Shown: piece by piece, positions 17,742 through 26,603 of the stretch
Position numbering within the stretch: position 1 is the stretch's first letter
Layout of the letters: the number at the start of each line of letters is the position of its first letter
DNA from: Metabacillus dongyingensis
GTDB taxonomy: Bacteria; Bacillota; Bacilli; Bacillales; Bacillaceae
Length of the DNA: 64,000 bases
NCBI RefSeq assembly: GCF_019933155.2
Contig: NZ_CP082944.1
Location: 4,218,001 to 4,282,000, forward strand
Direction: 5' to 3'
The notes under the pieces: model-generated
Seen by the model: only the letters and a program-made list of their open reading frames with translations
Told to the model about the DNA's origin: nothing
The model's database searches: none
Position numbers and translations under genes: made by a program

Positions 17742-18908
17742 ATGAATCCTTTTGATCAGACAACTGACAGATCCAATACTCAATCCGTGAAGTGGGATTA
17801 TACGGAGGAAATTTTCGGTATTAAAGATGTTCTGCCTATGTGGGTGGCGGATATGGATTTTAAGGCTCCTCAAGAAGTAGTTGCAGCACTTGCAGAGCGG
17901 GCAGCGCATGGTATTTTTGGATATACATCTCCAGGTTCCGGGGCAAAAAAATCCGTGCAAATGTGGATGAAAAAACGCCACAACTGGGACATTACACAAG
18001 AATCGATTGTTTTCAGCTCAGGTGTTGTGACAGCTTTAAGCATGGCCATTCAGTCACTGACAGAGCCTGGTGACAGTGTCCTCATTCAGTCTCCCGTTTA
18101 CCATCCTTTTTTTGATATCACCGAAAAAAACAATCGCACCATCGTTAATAATCAATTAAGTCTTGTAAGGGGGCACTATGAAATTGATTTTGCAGATCTT
18201 GAAAAAAAGCTTTCAGATCCTGATGTTAAGCTCATGCTGCTGTGCAGCCCCCACAATCCTGGAGGCAGAGTATGGTCCTTAGATGAATTGAGAAAGATTG
18301 GCGAGTTATGTGCTGCCCATCATGTAATCGTGGTATCAGATGAAATTCACTCGGATTTAATGTTATTCGGGCATAAGCACGTGCCTTTAGCCTCCATTTC
18401 CAAGGAGCTTGCCAACCTTTCTATTACATGCATGTCACCAAGCAAAACGTTCAATCTTGCAGGTCTCCAATCTTCTGCGATTATCATTCCAAATAAAGAT
18501 CTTCGGGCTAAATATGAGGATTTTCAAAAAAGACAGGGCTTTTTCACGCTAAATACATTCGGCATCACAGCCATGGAAGCTGCTTATACTTATGGCGATC
18601 CTTGGCTCGAGGAGTTAAAAACGTATTTAGAAGGGAACGTAAAAACGGTCACTTCCTTTATCGCTCAAAAGTTGCCGGAGTTAAAAGTGATTCAGCCAGA
18701 TTCCACTTACCTCGTTTGGATTGACTGCAGAAGCCTCTCAAAAACAGATGCTGAATTGAAGGAGCTGCTGCTTGAAAAAGGAAGACTTGCTCTTGAAGAA
18801 GGCACTAAATACGGTCATGGCGGTGAAGGTTTTGTCCGAATGAATATTGGCTGTCCGCGTTCTGTTGTAATTGAGGGGTTAAAACGGCTTGAAAAAGCAT
18901 TTTCTTAA
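17742..18908 (+). CDS. patB: Cystathionine beta-lyase / C-S lyase PatB
   Basis: A 388-residue cytosolic PLP enzyme of the MalY/PatB group. It cleaves cystathionine to homocysteine, pyruvate and ammonia and can desulfhydrate cysteine. Typical motifs: LPMWVADMDF at the N-terminus, FSSGVVTALSMAIQ, LLCSPHNPGGRVW, VVSDEIHSDL, PSKTFNLAGLQSS with the PLP lysine, and GEGFVRMNIGCPR. GTAGGAGGG sits just before the ATG. It lies upstream of kinB as in B. subtilis and has its own terminator. Confidence 0.94.
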   Translation: MNPFDQTTDRSNTQSVKWDYTEEIFGIKDVLPMWVADMDFKAPQEVVAALAERAAHGIFGYTSPGSGAKKSVQMWMKKRHNWDITQESIVFSSGVVTALSMAIQSLTEPGDSVLIQSPVYHPFFDITEKNNRTIVNNQLSLVRGHYEIDFADLEKKLSDPDVKLMLLCSPHNPGGRVWSLDELRKIGELCAAHHVIVVSDEIHSDLMLFGHKHVPLASISKELANLSITCMSPSKTFNLAGLQSSAIIIPNKDLRAKYEDFQKRQGFFTLNTFGITAMEAAYTYGDPWLEELKTYLEGNVKTVTSFIAQKLPELKVIQPDSTYLVWIDCRSLSKTDAELKELLLEKGRLALEEGTKYGHGGEGFVRMNIGCPRSVVIEGLKRLEKAFS

Positions 18909-18913
18909 TCAGC

Positions 18914-18944
18914 AAAAGCCATAATCTGAGATTATGGCTTTTTG
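18914..18944 (+). terminator. Terminator of patB
   Basis: AAAGCCATAATC and GATTATGGCTTT form a 12-bp perfect stem with a 3-nt loop and T5. Confidence 0.92.
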
Positions 18945-19224
18945 TATATTAAAAAATCCTGTTTATAAATGACAGTCAGAAAAACGGCGAACCTTGTATT
19001 TTCTCTAGATAAGTATGTTCTTCAGGGAGTGTTCCGAAAGGTCAGATGTTTCACCGCTTCGTCTTTCCTTGTCTTTCAAGAATAGCTTTGTCATACCTGC
19101 GAAACGGTTTAATTATCAGCGTCATTAGACAGAACATCCCCTGTTATTAATTGAACTATTTTGAAGTATATTAATTTTTTAAATGGTATAATGAATTCAG
19201 AAAATTGTAAAGGTGTCGAGTCCA
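18945..19224 (+). other. Region upstream of kinB with a probable promoter
   Basis: A TATAAT hexamer at 19187-19192 lies ~30 nt before the start; a weak -35 TTGAAG at 19161 is 20 nt from it, so the spacing is poor. Upstream, 18960-19150 shows only a short interrupted reverse-strand frame and no recognisable gene. Confidence 0.4.
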
Positions 19225-20526
19225 TTGACCATGACAATCGAATCGATTAAAGAATTAATCCTGCATATGACATTCATTCTTTTTCCTGTCTTCATTTATC
19301 AGACTGCTTGGCTGAGCAGGCCTTTCAAATCGCCTCCCAGCCGTAACAAAACTCTTATTTATTTGCTTTGTGCACCTTCTGCTATTCTTTGTATAACCTA
19401 CCCTCTTCATATTGTGGATGATTTAAGCTTTGATCTGCATTCCATCCCCATTGTCATCAGCATTTTATATGGAGGGCCGCTCTCTGGCGCCCTTGTTATT
19501 CTCACTGTGTTTGCCTACCATTTTTATACAGGCGGATACTGGCTGCTGCTGAGTATGATTACCATTCCTTTCTATATTATTCTTCCTTACTATCTTCAAA
19601 GAAAATGGTTTTTTTATAATAAACAGCGCAAAATGATGTTTATTCTGCTGATTGGCAATATTAAAACCGCAGTCACTTATTCTGCCATGTATTTGACTGG
19701 AACACTTGGTCTTACTCCTATGATTTTCACAGGGAACAATACGATAACCTTAGTGCTTGACTGGCTTTTCCTCATGTCTGCATTATTTCTTTCGCAATAT
19801 GCCATTGAATACATTCGTGAAAACGCAATGATGCGTTATCAGATTATCAAAAACGAAAAGCTCTCCATCATAAGCGAGCTCGCTGCAAGCGTTGCTCATG
19901 AAGTCCGCAATCCATTAACGGTAGTGAGGGGTTTTATTCAATTGATGGGTCAGGAACTGCAGGAGAACGAACATAAAAATAAGGACTATTTCGAATTAGT
20001 ATTATCAGAGCTTGATCGGGCTCAGGATATTATTACCGATTATCTAAATTTAGCAAAACAGCAATATTTTGAAAAAGAGAAAGTTTCTTTATCCTCATTG
20101 CTTATTGAAGTCGATCAATTAATGCGCTCTTATGCCAACTACAAAACGGTCACAATCGAAACAAAAATCAACTCGGATTTAGTCGTGTATGGAGATAATC
20201 CGAGACTAAAGCAAGTATTTATCAATCTTTTAAAAAATGCGATCGAAGCGGTGCCGGATTTTGAAGGAAAAGTTTTCATCAGAGCCTATTCTTCACATGA
20301 ATACATCAGAATCAAAATCACTGATAATGGAAACGGAATGACAGCAGACCAGCTTGAACGCTTGGGAGAACCATACTTTACACTAAAGGAAAAAGGAACC
20401 GGTCTTGGGTTAACAGTAACCTTTTCCATCATCCATCACCACAGCGGTACTATCCGCTATCAGAGTTCCGTTGGCGAAGGAACAACTGTCACCGTTTCTC
20501 TGCCAATTCAATCAGATGTTCAATAG
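19225..20526 (+). CDS. kinB: Sporulation sensor histidine kinase KinB
   Basis: Membrane sensor kinase feeding the Spo0F-Spo0B-Spo0A phosphorelay. The N-terminal ~200 residues form six hydrophobic helices with short loops (5TM-5TMR_LYT-like). Then come the HisKA box ELAASVAHEVRNPLTVVRGF (phospho-His ~225) and the ATPase domain with NLLKNAIEAV, DNGNGM and GTGLGLTV. The core is very close to KinB of B. subtilis. The frame opens at a GTG inside the Shine-Dalgarno AAAGGTG; TTG 19225 is 9 nt after it and ATG 19231 is 15 nt, so TTG is preferred. kapB lies ~1.6 kb downstream instead of directly after it. Confidence 0.93.
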   Translation: MTMTIESIKELILHMTFILFPVFIYQTAWLSRPFKSPPSRNKTLIYLLCAPSAILCITYPLHIVDDLSFDLHSIPIVISILYGGPLSGALVILTVFAYHFYTGGYWLLLSMITIPFYIILPYYLQRKWFFYNKQRKMMFILLIGNIKTAVTYSAMYLTGTLGLTPMIFTGNNTITLVLDWLFLMSALFLSQYAIEYIRENAMMRYQIIKNEKLSIISELAASVAHEVRNPLTVVRGFIQLMGQELQENEHKNKDYFELVLSELDRAQDIITDYLNLAKQQYFEKEKVSLSSLLIEVDQLMRSYANYKTVTIETKINSDLVVYGDNPRLKQVFINLLKNAIEAVPDFEGKVFIRAYSSHEYIRIKITDNGNGMTADQLERLGEPYFTLKEKGTGLGLTVTFSIIHHHSGTIRYQSSVGEGTTVTVSLPIQSDVQ

Positions 20527-20610
20527 TTCGAATGTTTTTTTCGATTATTTAATAAACTGACCATAGAGACGAAAAGTGACCAGACGAAAAGAACATGAGG
20601 AGGGGTTTTA

Positions 20611-20940
20611 CTGAAGAACCGATTCATGCTGATTTTTCTGCTGACCTTATGCCTATTAACCGCAGCCTTCTTTATCCCGAAGCAAATAGGGAACGGCGCA
20701 CAAGCAATACCGAATGAAGAAATGCAGCAAGAAGCTGCCCTTGCGATTGACACGATTCAAACACTTCACTTTAACTCGTTTCAGCGTGCACTTTCCCTGA
20801 ACGAGGAAGTGCTGAGCATCAAAGAGCAAAAAGGGTCTAGTCAAAAATGCTATGAAACGACTGTCCAGTTTTATACATTTTTTGGACTGCCTCTCTCAAA
20901 AGTAAAAGCAGACTGTAATCAAATCGCAGAAATAAAGTAA
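20611..20940 (+). CDS. Small exported protein downstream of kinB, unknown
   Basis: About 109 residues beginning MKNRFMLIFLLTLCLLTAAF, an uncleaved or Sec-type N-terminal signal, followed by a ~85-residue extracytoplasmic part with two cysteines (QKCYETT and KADCNQ) that could form a disulfide. GAGGAGGGG with a 5-nt spacer points to CTG 20611 as initiator; the first ATG (20626) is 20 nt away. It follows kinB by ~85 nt on the same strand and ends at a terminator, so it may be cotranscribed. I do not recognise a family. A role beside KinB is only suggested by position. Confidence 0.65.
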   Translation: MKNRFMLIFLLTLCLLTAAFFIPKQIGNGAQAIPNEEMQQEAALAIDTIQTLHFNSFQRALSLNEEVLSIKEQKGSSQKCYETTVQFYTFFGLPLSKVKADCNQIAEIK

Positions 20941-20966
20941 AAACGGCCTGAAGGGCCGTTTTTACT
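20938..20966. terminator. Bidirectional terminator
   Basis: AAAACGGCC and GGCCGTTTT pair with a 4-nt loop; A- and T-runs on both sides serve the exported-protein gene (+) and the sodC-like gene (-). Confidence 0.85.
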
Positions 20967-20976
20967 TGTTAAGTGA

Positions 20977-21549
20977 TCACTGTTTTTCTTCTGCAGGCTT
21001 TACTTCCTTCTTATCAGAACGCTTTCCTTCTTTTTCAGTAATTTCACCGCATCCGATGCGTGTGCCTGAATCACCGGATGGCTGAGTCATTCCATCGTCT
21101 TTTAGTTCAGTTATAATGAGCGTTGTCCCCTCTTTCATTAATAAAGAGTTTTTTTCATCTTTTTTCAGCGTCACAGCAGGTGCTGCAATTTCCGCCTCAA
21201 CAAGCCCATTTTCATCCGCAATCAGGTTTTGCAGATCACCTGCATGAGATCCTTTTGGATGCAGCAGACCGTGCTGCTTTTCATCAGGATTAAAATGATT
21301 GCCTGCACTTTTAAACTCCGGCGCCTCGCACTTTGCATTCTCATGAATATGAAAACCATGCTCTCCAGGAGGAAGACCCTCTAAAACCAATTCCAATTTT
21401 ACGCCTTTTGCCTGTTCGGAGATTTTCACTGTTCCAAGAGAATCTCCGCTTGCATTAAACATTTCTACATCTAATTTTGTCGGTGCCTCTTCCATGCACC
21501 CGCTTAAAAATAAAAGAAATAAAACAGCCGGAACGATACGTTTCTTCAT
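20977..21549 (-). CDS. sodC: Cu/Zn superoxide dismutase-like lipoprotein lacking one Cu ligand
   Basis: A 190-residue lipoprotein: signal peptide with lipobox LSGC (Cys18), then a SodC-type beta-barrel. Ligands visible: H67 and H69 (GFHIH), bridging H85 (GNHFNP), H93, H102 and D105 (HAGDL); disulfide partners C74 and C167 (RIGCGEI). The fourth copper His, normally in LxIHAxxDD, is Thr147 here (LIITELKDD). So the Zn site is intact and the Cu site incomplete. The B. subtilis paralogue YojM is known to lack Cu ligands and to be a poor dismutase. It may bind metal or have a structural role at the membrane surface. Confidence 0.88.
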   Translation of the reverse strand: MKKRIVPAVLFLLFLSGCMEEAPTKLDVEMFNASGDSLGTVKISEQAKGVKLELVLEGLPPGEHGFHIHENAKCEAPEFKSAGNHFNPDEKQHGLLHPKGSHAGDLQNLIADENGLVEAEIAAPAVTLKKDEKNSLLMKEGTTLIITELKDDGMTQPSGDSGTRIGCGEITEKEGKRSDKKEVKPAEEKQ

Positions 21550-21745
21550 TGTTCCCTCCAGATATATGTACTTCTTACCATTTTTTGCATAGTGTGAGTT
21601 TTTTATTCTGGAAAATTAAGAAAAGCTTAAAGCGCTCTTGTTCAGAAGCGTTTTAAGCGAGGATCTGCAGCTTGGCATAGATGCAGTAGAATATTTAAAA
21701 TCTGATCCTATAAAAAATACCAACCCCAAAATTGGAACTTTCAAC
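21550..21745. other. Gap between sodC and the next small gene
   Basis: A plus-strand stretch (about 21628-21740) reads coding-like (SEDLQLGIDAVEYLKSDPI) but has no start with a ribosome site and then runs antisense into the 21746-21958 gene. It is possibly a gene remnant; not annotated as CDS. Confidence 0.3.
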
Positions 21746-21958
21746 TTACAATTTATTTTTATGAGCGGCTTTAAGTTTTTTTTCAAATTCCTCTGCTTTC
21801 AGTTCTTCTTTTTTCGAGATTTTTTTAATTAACATGAACGCTGCTGCAGCGGCCACGAAAAAGATGAACATGGTAATCCCAGCTGGAAGGTACTCAGACT
21901 TGTCTTCAGGAAAATAGAGAAACAAACCTACTATGAAAGCGTTCAACAAAACGATCAC
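21746..21958 (-). CDS. Small two-helix membrane protein, unknown
   Basis: A 70-residue protein with two hydrophobic helices (residues ~3-15 and 28-46) separated by an acidic loop (PEDKSEYLPAG), and a highly charged Lys/Glu C-terminal helix (KKISKKEELKAEEFEKKLKA). GGAGTGATCGTTTTG frames the start, with the ATG or GTG overlapping the site. It is transcribed away from kapB. No family recognised. Confidence 0.6.
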   Translation of the reverse strand: MIVLLNAFIVGLFLYFPEDKSEYLPAGITMFIFFVAAAAAFMLIKKISKKEELKAEEFEKKLKAAHKNKL

Positions 21959-22104
21959 TCCTTACCTTTATCCACTTAACTATAACAAGTTTCAGCCCCA
22001 AGCTCCACACTATTTCTTGAACTGATGTCTATAAACACTCTATTATTAAAATAACTTCAAAAATAAATGGGGATTTGCACCATTTAAAAACAGGGGGCAT
22101 AAAA

Positions 22105-22488
22105 ATGAGAGAAGAACTTCTTATTGGGGAAATCGTGACAGGCAACTATAAAACCGGAAAATATATCGGAGAAATCACAAATGTACGGCCAGAGCATTAT
22201 TTGGTAAAAGTAAAGGCCGTTATGAAACATCCGCTTCAGGGAGACCTGCATATGCCAAAGGAAGCAGAGGTACCTCTCTTTCATGAACGCAGGGCCCTTG
22301 CAGAGCATGAGCAAACCAATATTCCAAAGAGCATGGTCCGTAAATATGAAGGAAGCATCCCGTCTTACCATGAATCTCTTATCACAGCTGTTGCAGAACT
22401 TGAGAATGACCTTAAAGATGATGCAAGGCCATGGGCAAAAAAGTCACTTGAGAAAATCCAGCTGTTAAAGGCAGATTACTTTAAATAA
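22105..22488 (+). CDS. kapB: Kinase-associated protein KapB
   Basis: A 127-residue protein of the KapB family (PF08810-type): GEIVTGNYKTGKYIGEITN, a small beta-barrel, then FHERRALAEHEQTNIPKSMV and a helical tail. In B. subtilis KapB is needed for KinB to activate sporulation. ATG 22105 follows AGGGGGCATAAA. The predicted N-terminus here has no signal peptide, so it appears cytosolic. Unlike B. subtilis it is not translationally linked to kinB: three genes intervene. Confidence 0.88.
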   Translation: MREELLIGEIVTGNYKTGKYIGEITNVRPEHYLVKVKAVMKHPLQGDLHMPKEAEVPLFHERRALAEHEQTNIPKSMVRKYEGSIPSYHESLITAVAELENDLKDDARPWAKKSLEKIQLLKADYFK

Positions 22489-22490
22489 TC

Positions 22491-22526
22491 AATAAGCCAA
22501 ATCACGTGTAAGGTGATTTGGCTTAT
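22491..22526. terminator. Bidirectional terminator between kapB and kapD
   Basis: AAGCCAAATCAC and GTGATTTGGCTT form a perfect 12-bp stem; convergent genes on both sides. Confidence 0.9.
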
Positions 22527-23146
22527 GTTGCAAATTTGTTCATGACTTTTGAAAAATCAATCCTGTCTCCGATTGTCGTTGGTGTTGGTTTTTGCAAATA
22601 TCGTTTGTCATTTTCGACAAGATTATAAATATTGTAGGTGGTCAGTGCATCATCTAATGCGCAATGATGCCTGCCTGTTCCTTTTTTCCCATACTCTTCA
22701 ACAGCTTTCCATAAACCCGTCTGATTTCTGTCTCCAAAAAACTTCTTGTACTCCATTGATAAATCTCTGAATTTGCCGGAGAAAGGGAAATCAACATTAT
22801 TTTTCTGGCAATTTTGCCTGAGTACTTTCATGTCCATATTCCCCCACGTCACAACGGTTGTCTTCGGATAGTCTGCAAACTCCTTTAAGATCGTGATCAA
22901 TTCCTGAAAGGAAATACCTGAGTTAACCTGTGCCTGAGAAATGTGCAGAAATGATTTGCAGCGATTTGATAAAAAGGGAAACTGAACTGGCCTTACATAA
23001 GAGGAAAATTGTTTATGTGCGGTTTGATTGATGATGGAGACGATTCCTACTTCGATTATTTCAGGATAAAATCCGCGCGGGTTGGCTTTTCCTTCTGGCA
23101 TGGTAAATTCAAAATCAATAAAAATTAATTGATGGTGATCTGCCAT
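22523..23146 (-). CDS. kapD: KapD, DEDDh exonuclease-family inhibitor of the KinA pathway
   Basis: A 207-residue DnaQ-type 3'-5' exonuclease-fold protein. The acidic residues are visible as FIDFEFTMPEG (D11, E13), TWGNMD, and HHCALDDALTTY (His and Asp of the DEDDh set), so the nuclease centre looks complete. In B. subtilis KapD inhibits the KinA route to sporulation. It is convergent with kapB. Confidence 0.88.
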   Translation of the reverse strand: MADHHQLIFIDFEFTMPEGKANPRGFYPEIIEVGIVSIINQTAHKQFSSYVRPVQFPFLSNRCKSFLHISQAQVNSGISFQELITILKEFADYPKTTVVTWGNMDMKVLRQNCQKNNVDFPFSGKFRDLSMEYKKFFGDRNQTGLWKAVEEYGKKGTGRHHCALDDALTTYNIYNLVENDKRYLQKPTPTTIGDRIDFSKVMNKFAT

Positions 23147-23352
23147 ACGAACCCTCCTTTCAACTTATTTATTAGACAAAAAAAGAAATTTCCTTTTTAT
23201 TACTATTATATCACCGAAATGTAAAATATAGCTTTATTTTTCTAAAAATAATGAATATTGCTCAGATATTATTTCTAAAAACGAAAGGATTGATTTATAA
23301 TATTAAGGGACCCGAAATAAAAACCGGGCTTTTATCTAAAGAAGGTGTTTTT

Positions 23353-24561
23353 ATTTCTATACTAAAACGAAATTTTTTAATCATGTGGACGGCTAACTTT
23401 TTTGTTGCAGCAAGTGCGACCATGATTATGCCCTTTTTGTCTTTATACTTGAGCACATTTGGCGATTTTTCAGATGACTATGTGCGCAAATGGGCTGGCT
23501 ATGTATTTGGCATCTCTTTTTTGATGGCTTTTCTTGTTTCGCCATTATGGGGAAGATTTGGAGATAAGTATGGCTATAAGAAAATTTTGCTGATTACAGG
23601 CTCCGGCATTGCCACAAGCATTCTTTTAATGGGTTTCGTAAAATCTGTTCATGAGTTATTTTTACTGCGGCTGGTGATGGGTGCTGTAACTGGATTTATC
23701 CCGACTTCTCTCGCTTTAATTTCAGCCCAGACTGAAAAGGAGGTAGCAGGACGCACGCTCGGAACCCTTCAGATGGGGACGGTATCAGGAGGCTTATTCG
23801 GACCGCTTATTGGAGGTCTTCTCGCTGACCAGTTTGGTTTTACGTACACGTTTTTCATTACGTCAGGCGTTATATACATATCTGTCCTTCTTGTTGCTTT
23901 TGGGATTAAAGAAGCACCGCTCAGAGTAAAAGAGGAAAAAAAGAAATCGTACACAAGAAAACAAGTCTTGCAGCATATTTTTAAATCTCCTCTCCTCTTA
24001 ACCATTATGTTCTTAACCCTCCTTGTCCAAATTGGCAATTTCAGCATACAGCCGCTGCTAGCTCTTTATGTGAGCGAACTTCACGGCCCGGTCAATCTGG
24101 CATTTTTCTCAGGACTCGCTTTTTCCGCTACTGGCGCCGGCAATTTAATCGCTTCAAGGAGATGGGGTTCTCTTGGTGATCGGATTGGACATGAAAAAGT
24201 GCTGATTGGATTATTGGTTGCCTCTGTCTTCTGTTTTATTCCGCAGGCGCTTGTCCAAAATTTATGGCAGCTGATGATTTTCCGCTTTCTGTTTGGCATG
24301 GCGATTGGCGGCATCATTCCCTGCATTACGGCATTCATCCGCCAGACAGCACCTGTAGCTATGCAGGGCGAGGTCCTTGGCTACAATGTCAGCTTTAAGT
24401 TTCTCGGCAATGTTGTCGGACCTGTTCTTGGCGGAATCATTGCAGGCAGCTTCGGAATCTCTGCTGTTTTTTATGTAACAGCCGGTTTGTTTCTGTGCAG
24501 CGCGGTTCTATTATGGAAAAGCCTGCGCAGTGAACAAAAAGCCCTGGCAAAAGCGAGCTGA
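23353..24561 (+). CDS. yuxJ: Major facilitator superfamily exporter YuxJ
   Basis: A 12-TM MFS drug/metabolite exporter. The motif-A loop is WGRFGDKYGYKK after TM2 and motif C-like glycines are in GFIPTSLALISAQ. The frame is open from ATG 23251, but that ATG has no ribosome site and lies upstream of a TATAAT (23296-23301). AAGAAGGTG with a 5-nt spacer points to ATT 23353, giving MSILKRNFLIMW, the expected short N-terminus of 402 residues. The next ATG (23383) has no site. Substrate unknown. It has its own terminator, then pbpD. Confidence 0.85.
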   Translation: MSILKRNFLIMWTANFFVAASATMIMPFLSLYLSTFGDFSDDYVRKWAGYVFGISFLMAFLVSPLWGRFGDKYGYKKILLITGSGIATSILLMGFVKSVHELFLLRLVMGAVTGFIPTSLALISAQTEKEVAGRTLGTLQMGTVSGGLFGPLIGGLLADQFGFTYTFFITSGVIYISVLLVAFGIKEAPLRVKEEKKKSYTRKQVLQHIFKSPLLLTIMFLTLLVQIGNFSIQPLLALYVSELHGPVNLAFFSGLAFSATGAGNLIASRRWGSLGDRIGHEKVLIGLLVASVFCFIPQALVQNLWQLMIFRFLFGMAIGGIIPCITAFIRQTAPVAMQGEVLGYNVSFKFLGNVVGPVLGGIIAGSFGISAVFYVTAGLFLCSAVLLWKSLRSEQKALAKAS

Positions 24562-24594
24562 AAACGCGCTATCCAAATTGGAGCGCGTTTTTTC
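24561..24594 (+). terminator. Terminator of yuxJ
   Basis: AAAACGCGCT and AGCGCGTTTT pair, closing on CC/GG inside, and end in T6. Confidence 0.85.
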
Positions 24595-24676
24595 GTCTGC
24601 GCCCCATCAGGAAATATCTTCTATCTTATTTCAGCAGATGGTACTATAAGGTGAACACTAATAACCTATAAAGCGA

Positions 24677-26554
24677 GTGACAGTATTGCGTTCAATAATC
24701 GGCTGGATATGCCTGTTTATCATGGCCCCCGTACTTATTTATTTATTTTTCATCTCTGGGGATGAAGTAAAAAATGTGAAAGCTTTATCAGCAGTTTTAG
24801 ACGAAAAGATTCCTTTAAAAGAAATTCCTCTGACACAAAATAGTTTTATCGTTGATCAAAACGGGTCCCTCGTTTCTGAGATCGTCACAAATCAGGAAAA
24901 CCGGAGCTTTGTCCCAATTGACAAGATTCCTGAAGCTGTTAAAACCATTTTCATCGTTTCAGAGGATCAAAAATTCTATGAACATATTGGCTTTGATCCT
25001 GCCGGGATGGCGAGAGCGGTCATGATTAATGCCAAAAACCAATCCATCGAACAAGGCGGAAGCACAATCACCCAGCAGCTTGCCCGCAATGTCTTTTTAT
25101 CTCACGAGAAAACCTATAATCGGAAGCTGAGCGAGCTCTTGTATTCCTATCACATAGAGAGAACCTTTTCAAAAGAAGAAATTCTCGAAGGTTATTTAAA
25201 CGCAGTCTATTTTCATAACGGGGTTTACGGGGTTCAAATGGCAAGCAATTATTATTTCAGCAAGCCAATCGACAAGCTGACACTGGCTCAAATTGCTTTT
25301 ATCAGTGCTATTCCGAATAATCCAACCTTATATGATCCGATCAAGCATTTTGAAAATACAAAGAAAAGACAGCTGCTGCTGCTTAAAAATCTATTAGACG
25401 ATGAATATATTACTCAAGAACAATACGACTCTGCTTCAGCAGAAAAGATCAGATTAAATCTGCATCATCGGACAGACCGCTATCCTGACTATGTCACCTA
25501 TGTACATGATGAACTAAAACGCCTTATTGCTGAAAATGAAGGCTACACAAAAAGAGCAGCAGATGCAGACAAGGATGAAAAAGCTGTCCTTGAGGAAGAG
25601 CTTAAAAACAGAGTGCAAGAAGTAGTGAAAAAAGGCGTGATCATCCATACGGCTCTTGATCCAGCCCTGCAGGCTAACGTTGCTGATGCTTTTAAAAATA
25701 ATCTAAGTGATTCTTCTGTTCAAGGAGCGAGCGTGGTAATTGATCATCATGCTCATCAAATAAAAGCCTTATATGGCGGCCATAATTATCAAAAATTTGA
25801 TTTCAACCGCGCTTACCAGGCCTATCGCCAGCCAGGATCAGCCATAAAACCATTGCTGGATTATGTTCCGTATATAGATGTAAAAAATGCTGCTGCATCG
25901 TCCCTTATAAGCGCAAGACCATTTTGTAAGAAAGACTATTGCCCCAAAAATTATGATGAGAAAACTTACGGAAATGTGACGCTTGAAACGGCTTTTAAAA
26001 AATCATACAACACACCTGCTGTCAGAATGCTTGATGAAGTTGGCATTGAAAAAGGATATTCTTATTTAAAGCCGTTCGGTTTCCGTTCGGTAACGCCTGC
26101 TGATTACGTGCTTCCATCAGCAATCGGCGGCTTCACAAATGGTTTTTCACCTTTAGAACTAACGCAAGCCTATTCGGCTTTTGCAAATGATGGCGTCTTC
26201 CATAAAAGCCATGCCATTATCAAAATAACAGATTTACAAGGGAACGATCTATACAAATGGCAGGAAGAACCGGCAAGAGTGTGGAAAAGCACAACTAATA
26301 ATGAAATGAGAAAGCTTTTATCGGCTGTTACAGCAAGCGGAACCGGAACAAAAGCCAATCATGCAGCTCCCTATATAGGCGGCAAGACAGGTACGACTAA
26401 TGACTATAAAGATCTATGGTTTGTCGGTTTAACCGATCGATATGCAGCCGGCGTGTGGATTGGCAAAGACAAATCAGGCAGCATAGTGAATTTAGCCAAA
26501 TCAGCCCCGCATCAGCTTATATGGAGGGATATCACGAAAAATCGGCCGTTTTAG
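24677..26554 (+). CDS. pbpD: Class A penicillin-binding protein PbpD (PBP4)
   Basis: A bifunctional peptidoglycan synthase of 625 residues: N-terminal membrane anchor (~6-26), GT51 transglycosylase (VSEDQKFYEHIGFDPAGMAR with the catalytic Glu, EQGGSTITQQLARNVFLS) and transpeptidase with SxxK in PGSAIKPL, SxN in KSYNTPAV, and KTGT in GGKTGTTNDYKD. It polymerises and cross-links the wall outside the membrane. The start GTG 24677 is weakly supported (AAAGCGAG upstream); TTG 24686 is an alternative. Same order yuxJ-pbpD-yuxK as in B. subtilis. Confidence 0.93.
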   Translation: MTVLRSIIGWICLFIMAPVLIYLFFISGDEVKNVKALSAVLDEKIPLKEIPLTQNSFIVDQNGSLVSEIVTNQENRSFVPIDKIPEAVKTIFIVSEDQKFYEHIGFDPAGMARAVMINAKNQSIEQGGSTITQQLARNVFLSHEKTYNRKLSELLYSYHIERTFSKEEILEGYLNAVYFHNGVYGVQMASNYYFSKPIDKLTLAQIAFISAIPNNPTLYDPIKHFENTKKRQLLLLKNLLDDEYITQEQYDSASAEKIRLNLHHRTDRYPDYVTYVHDELKRLIAENEGYTKRAADADKDEKAVLEEELKNRVQEVVKKGVIIHTALDPALQANVADAFKNNLSDSSVQGASVVIDHHAHQIKALYGGHNYQKFDFNRAYQAYRQPGSAIKPLLDYVPYIDVKNAAASSLISARPFCKKDYCPKNYDEKTYGNVTLETAFKKSYNTPAVRMLDEVGIEKGYSYLKPFGFRSVTPADYVLPSAIGGFTNGFSPLELTQAYSAFANDGVFHKSHAIIKITDLQGNDLYKWQEEPARVWKSTTNNEMRKLLSAVTASGTGTKANHAAPYIGGKTGTTNDYKDLWFVGLTDRYAAGVWIGKDKSGSIVNLAKSAPHQLIWRDITKNRPF

Positions 26555-26603
26555 ATTGTTTATTCGTGGAAAAGTAACGATATAGCTTGTAATTGAGGGT
26601 GAA

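Noticed and set aside
18960..19150. Reverse-strand coding-like fragments (PFGTLPEEHTYLEK).
   Set aside because: Interrupted by several stops and without recognisable homology; too weak for a pseudogene call.
21638..21832. Plus-strand 64-codon frame before the 70-residue membrane protein gene.
   Set aside because: Its second half is antisense to a better-supported gene and there is no ribosome site; noted only as a possible remnant.
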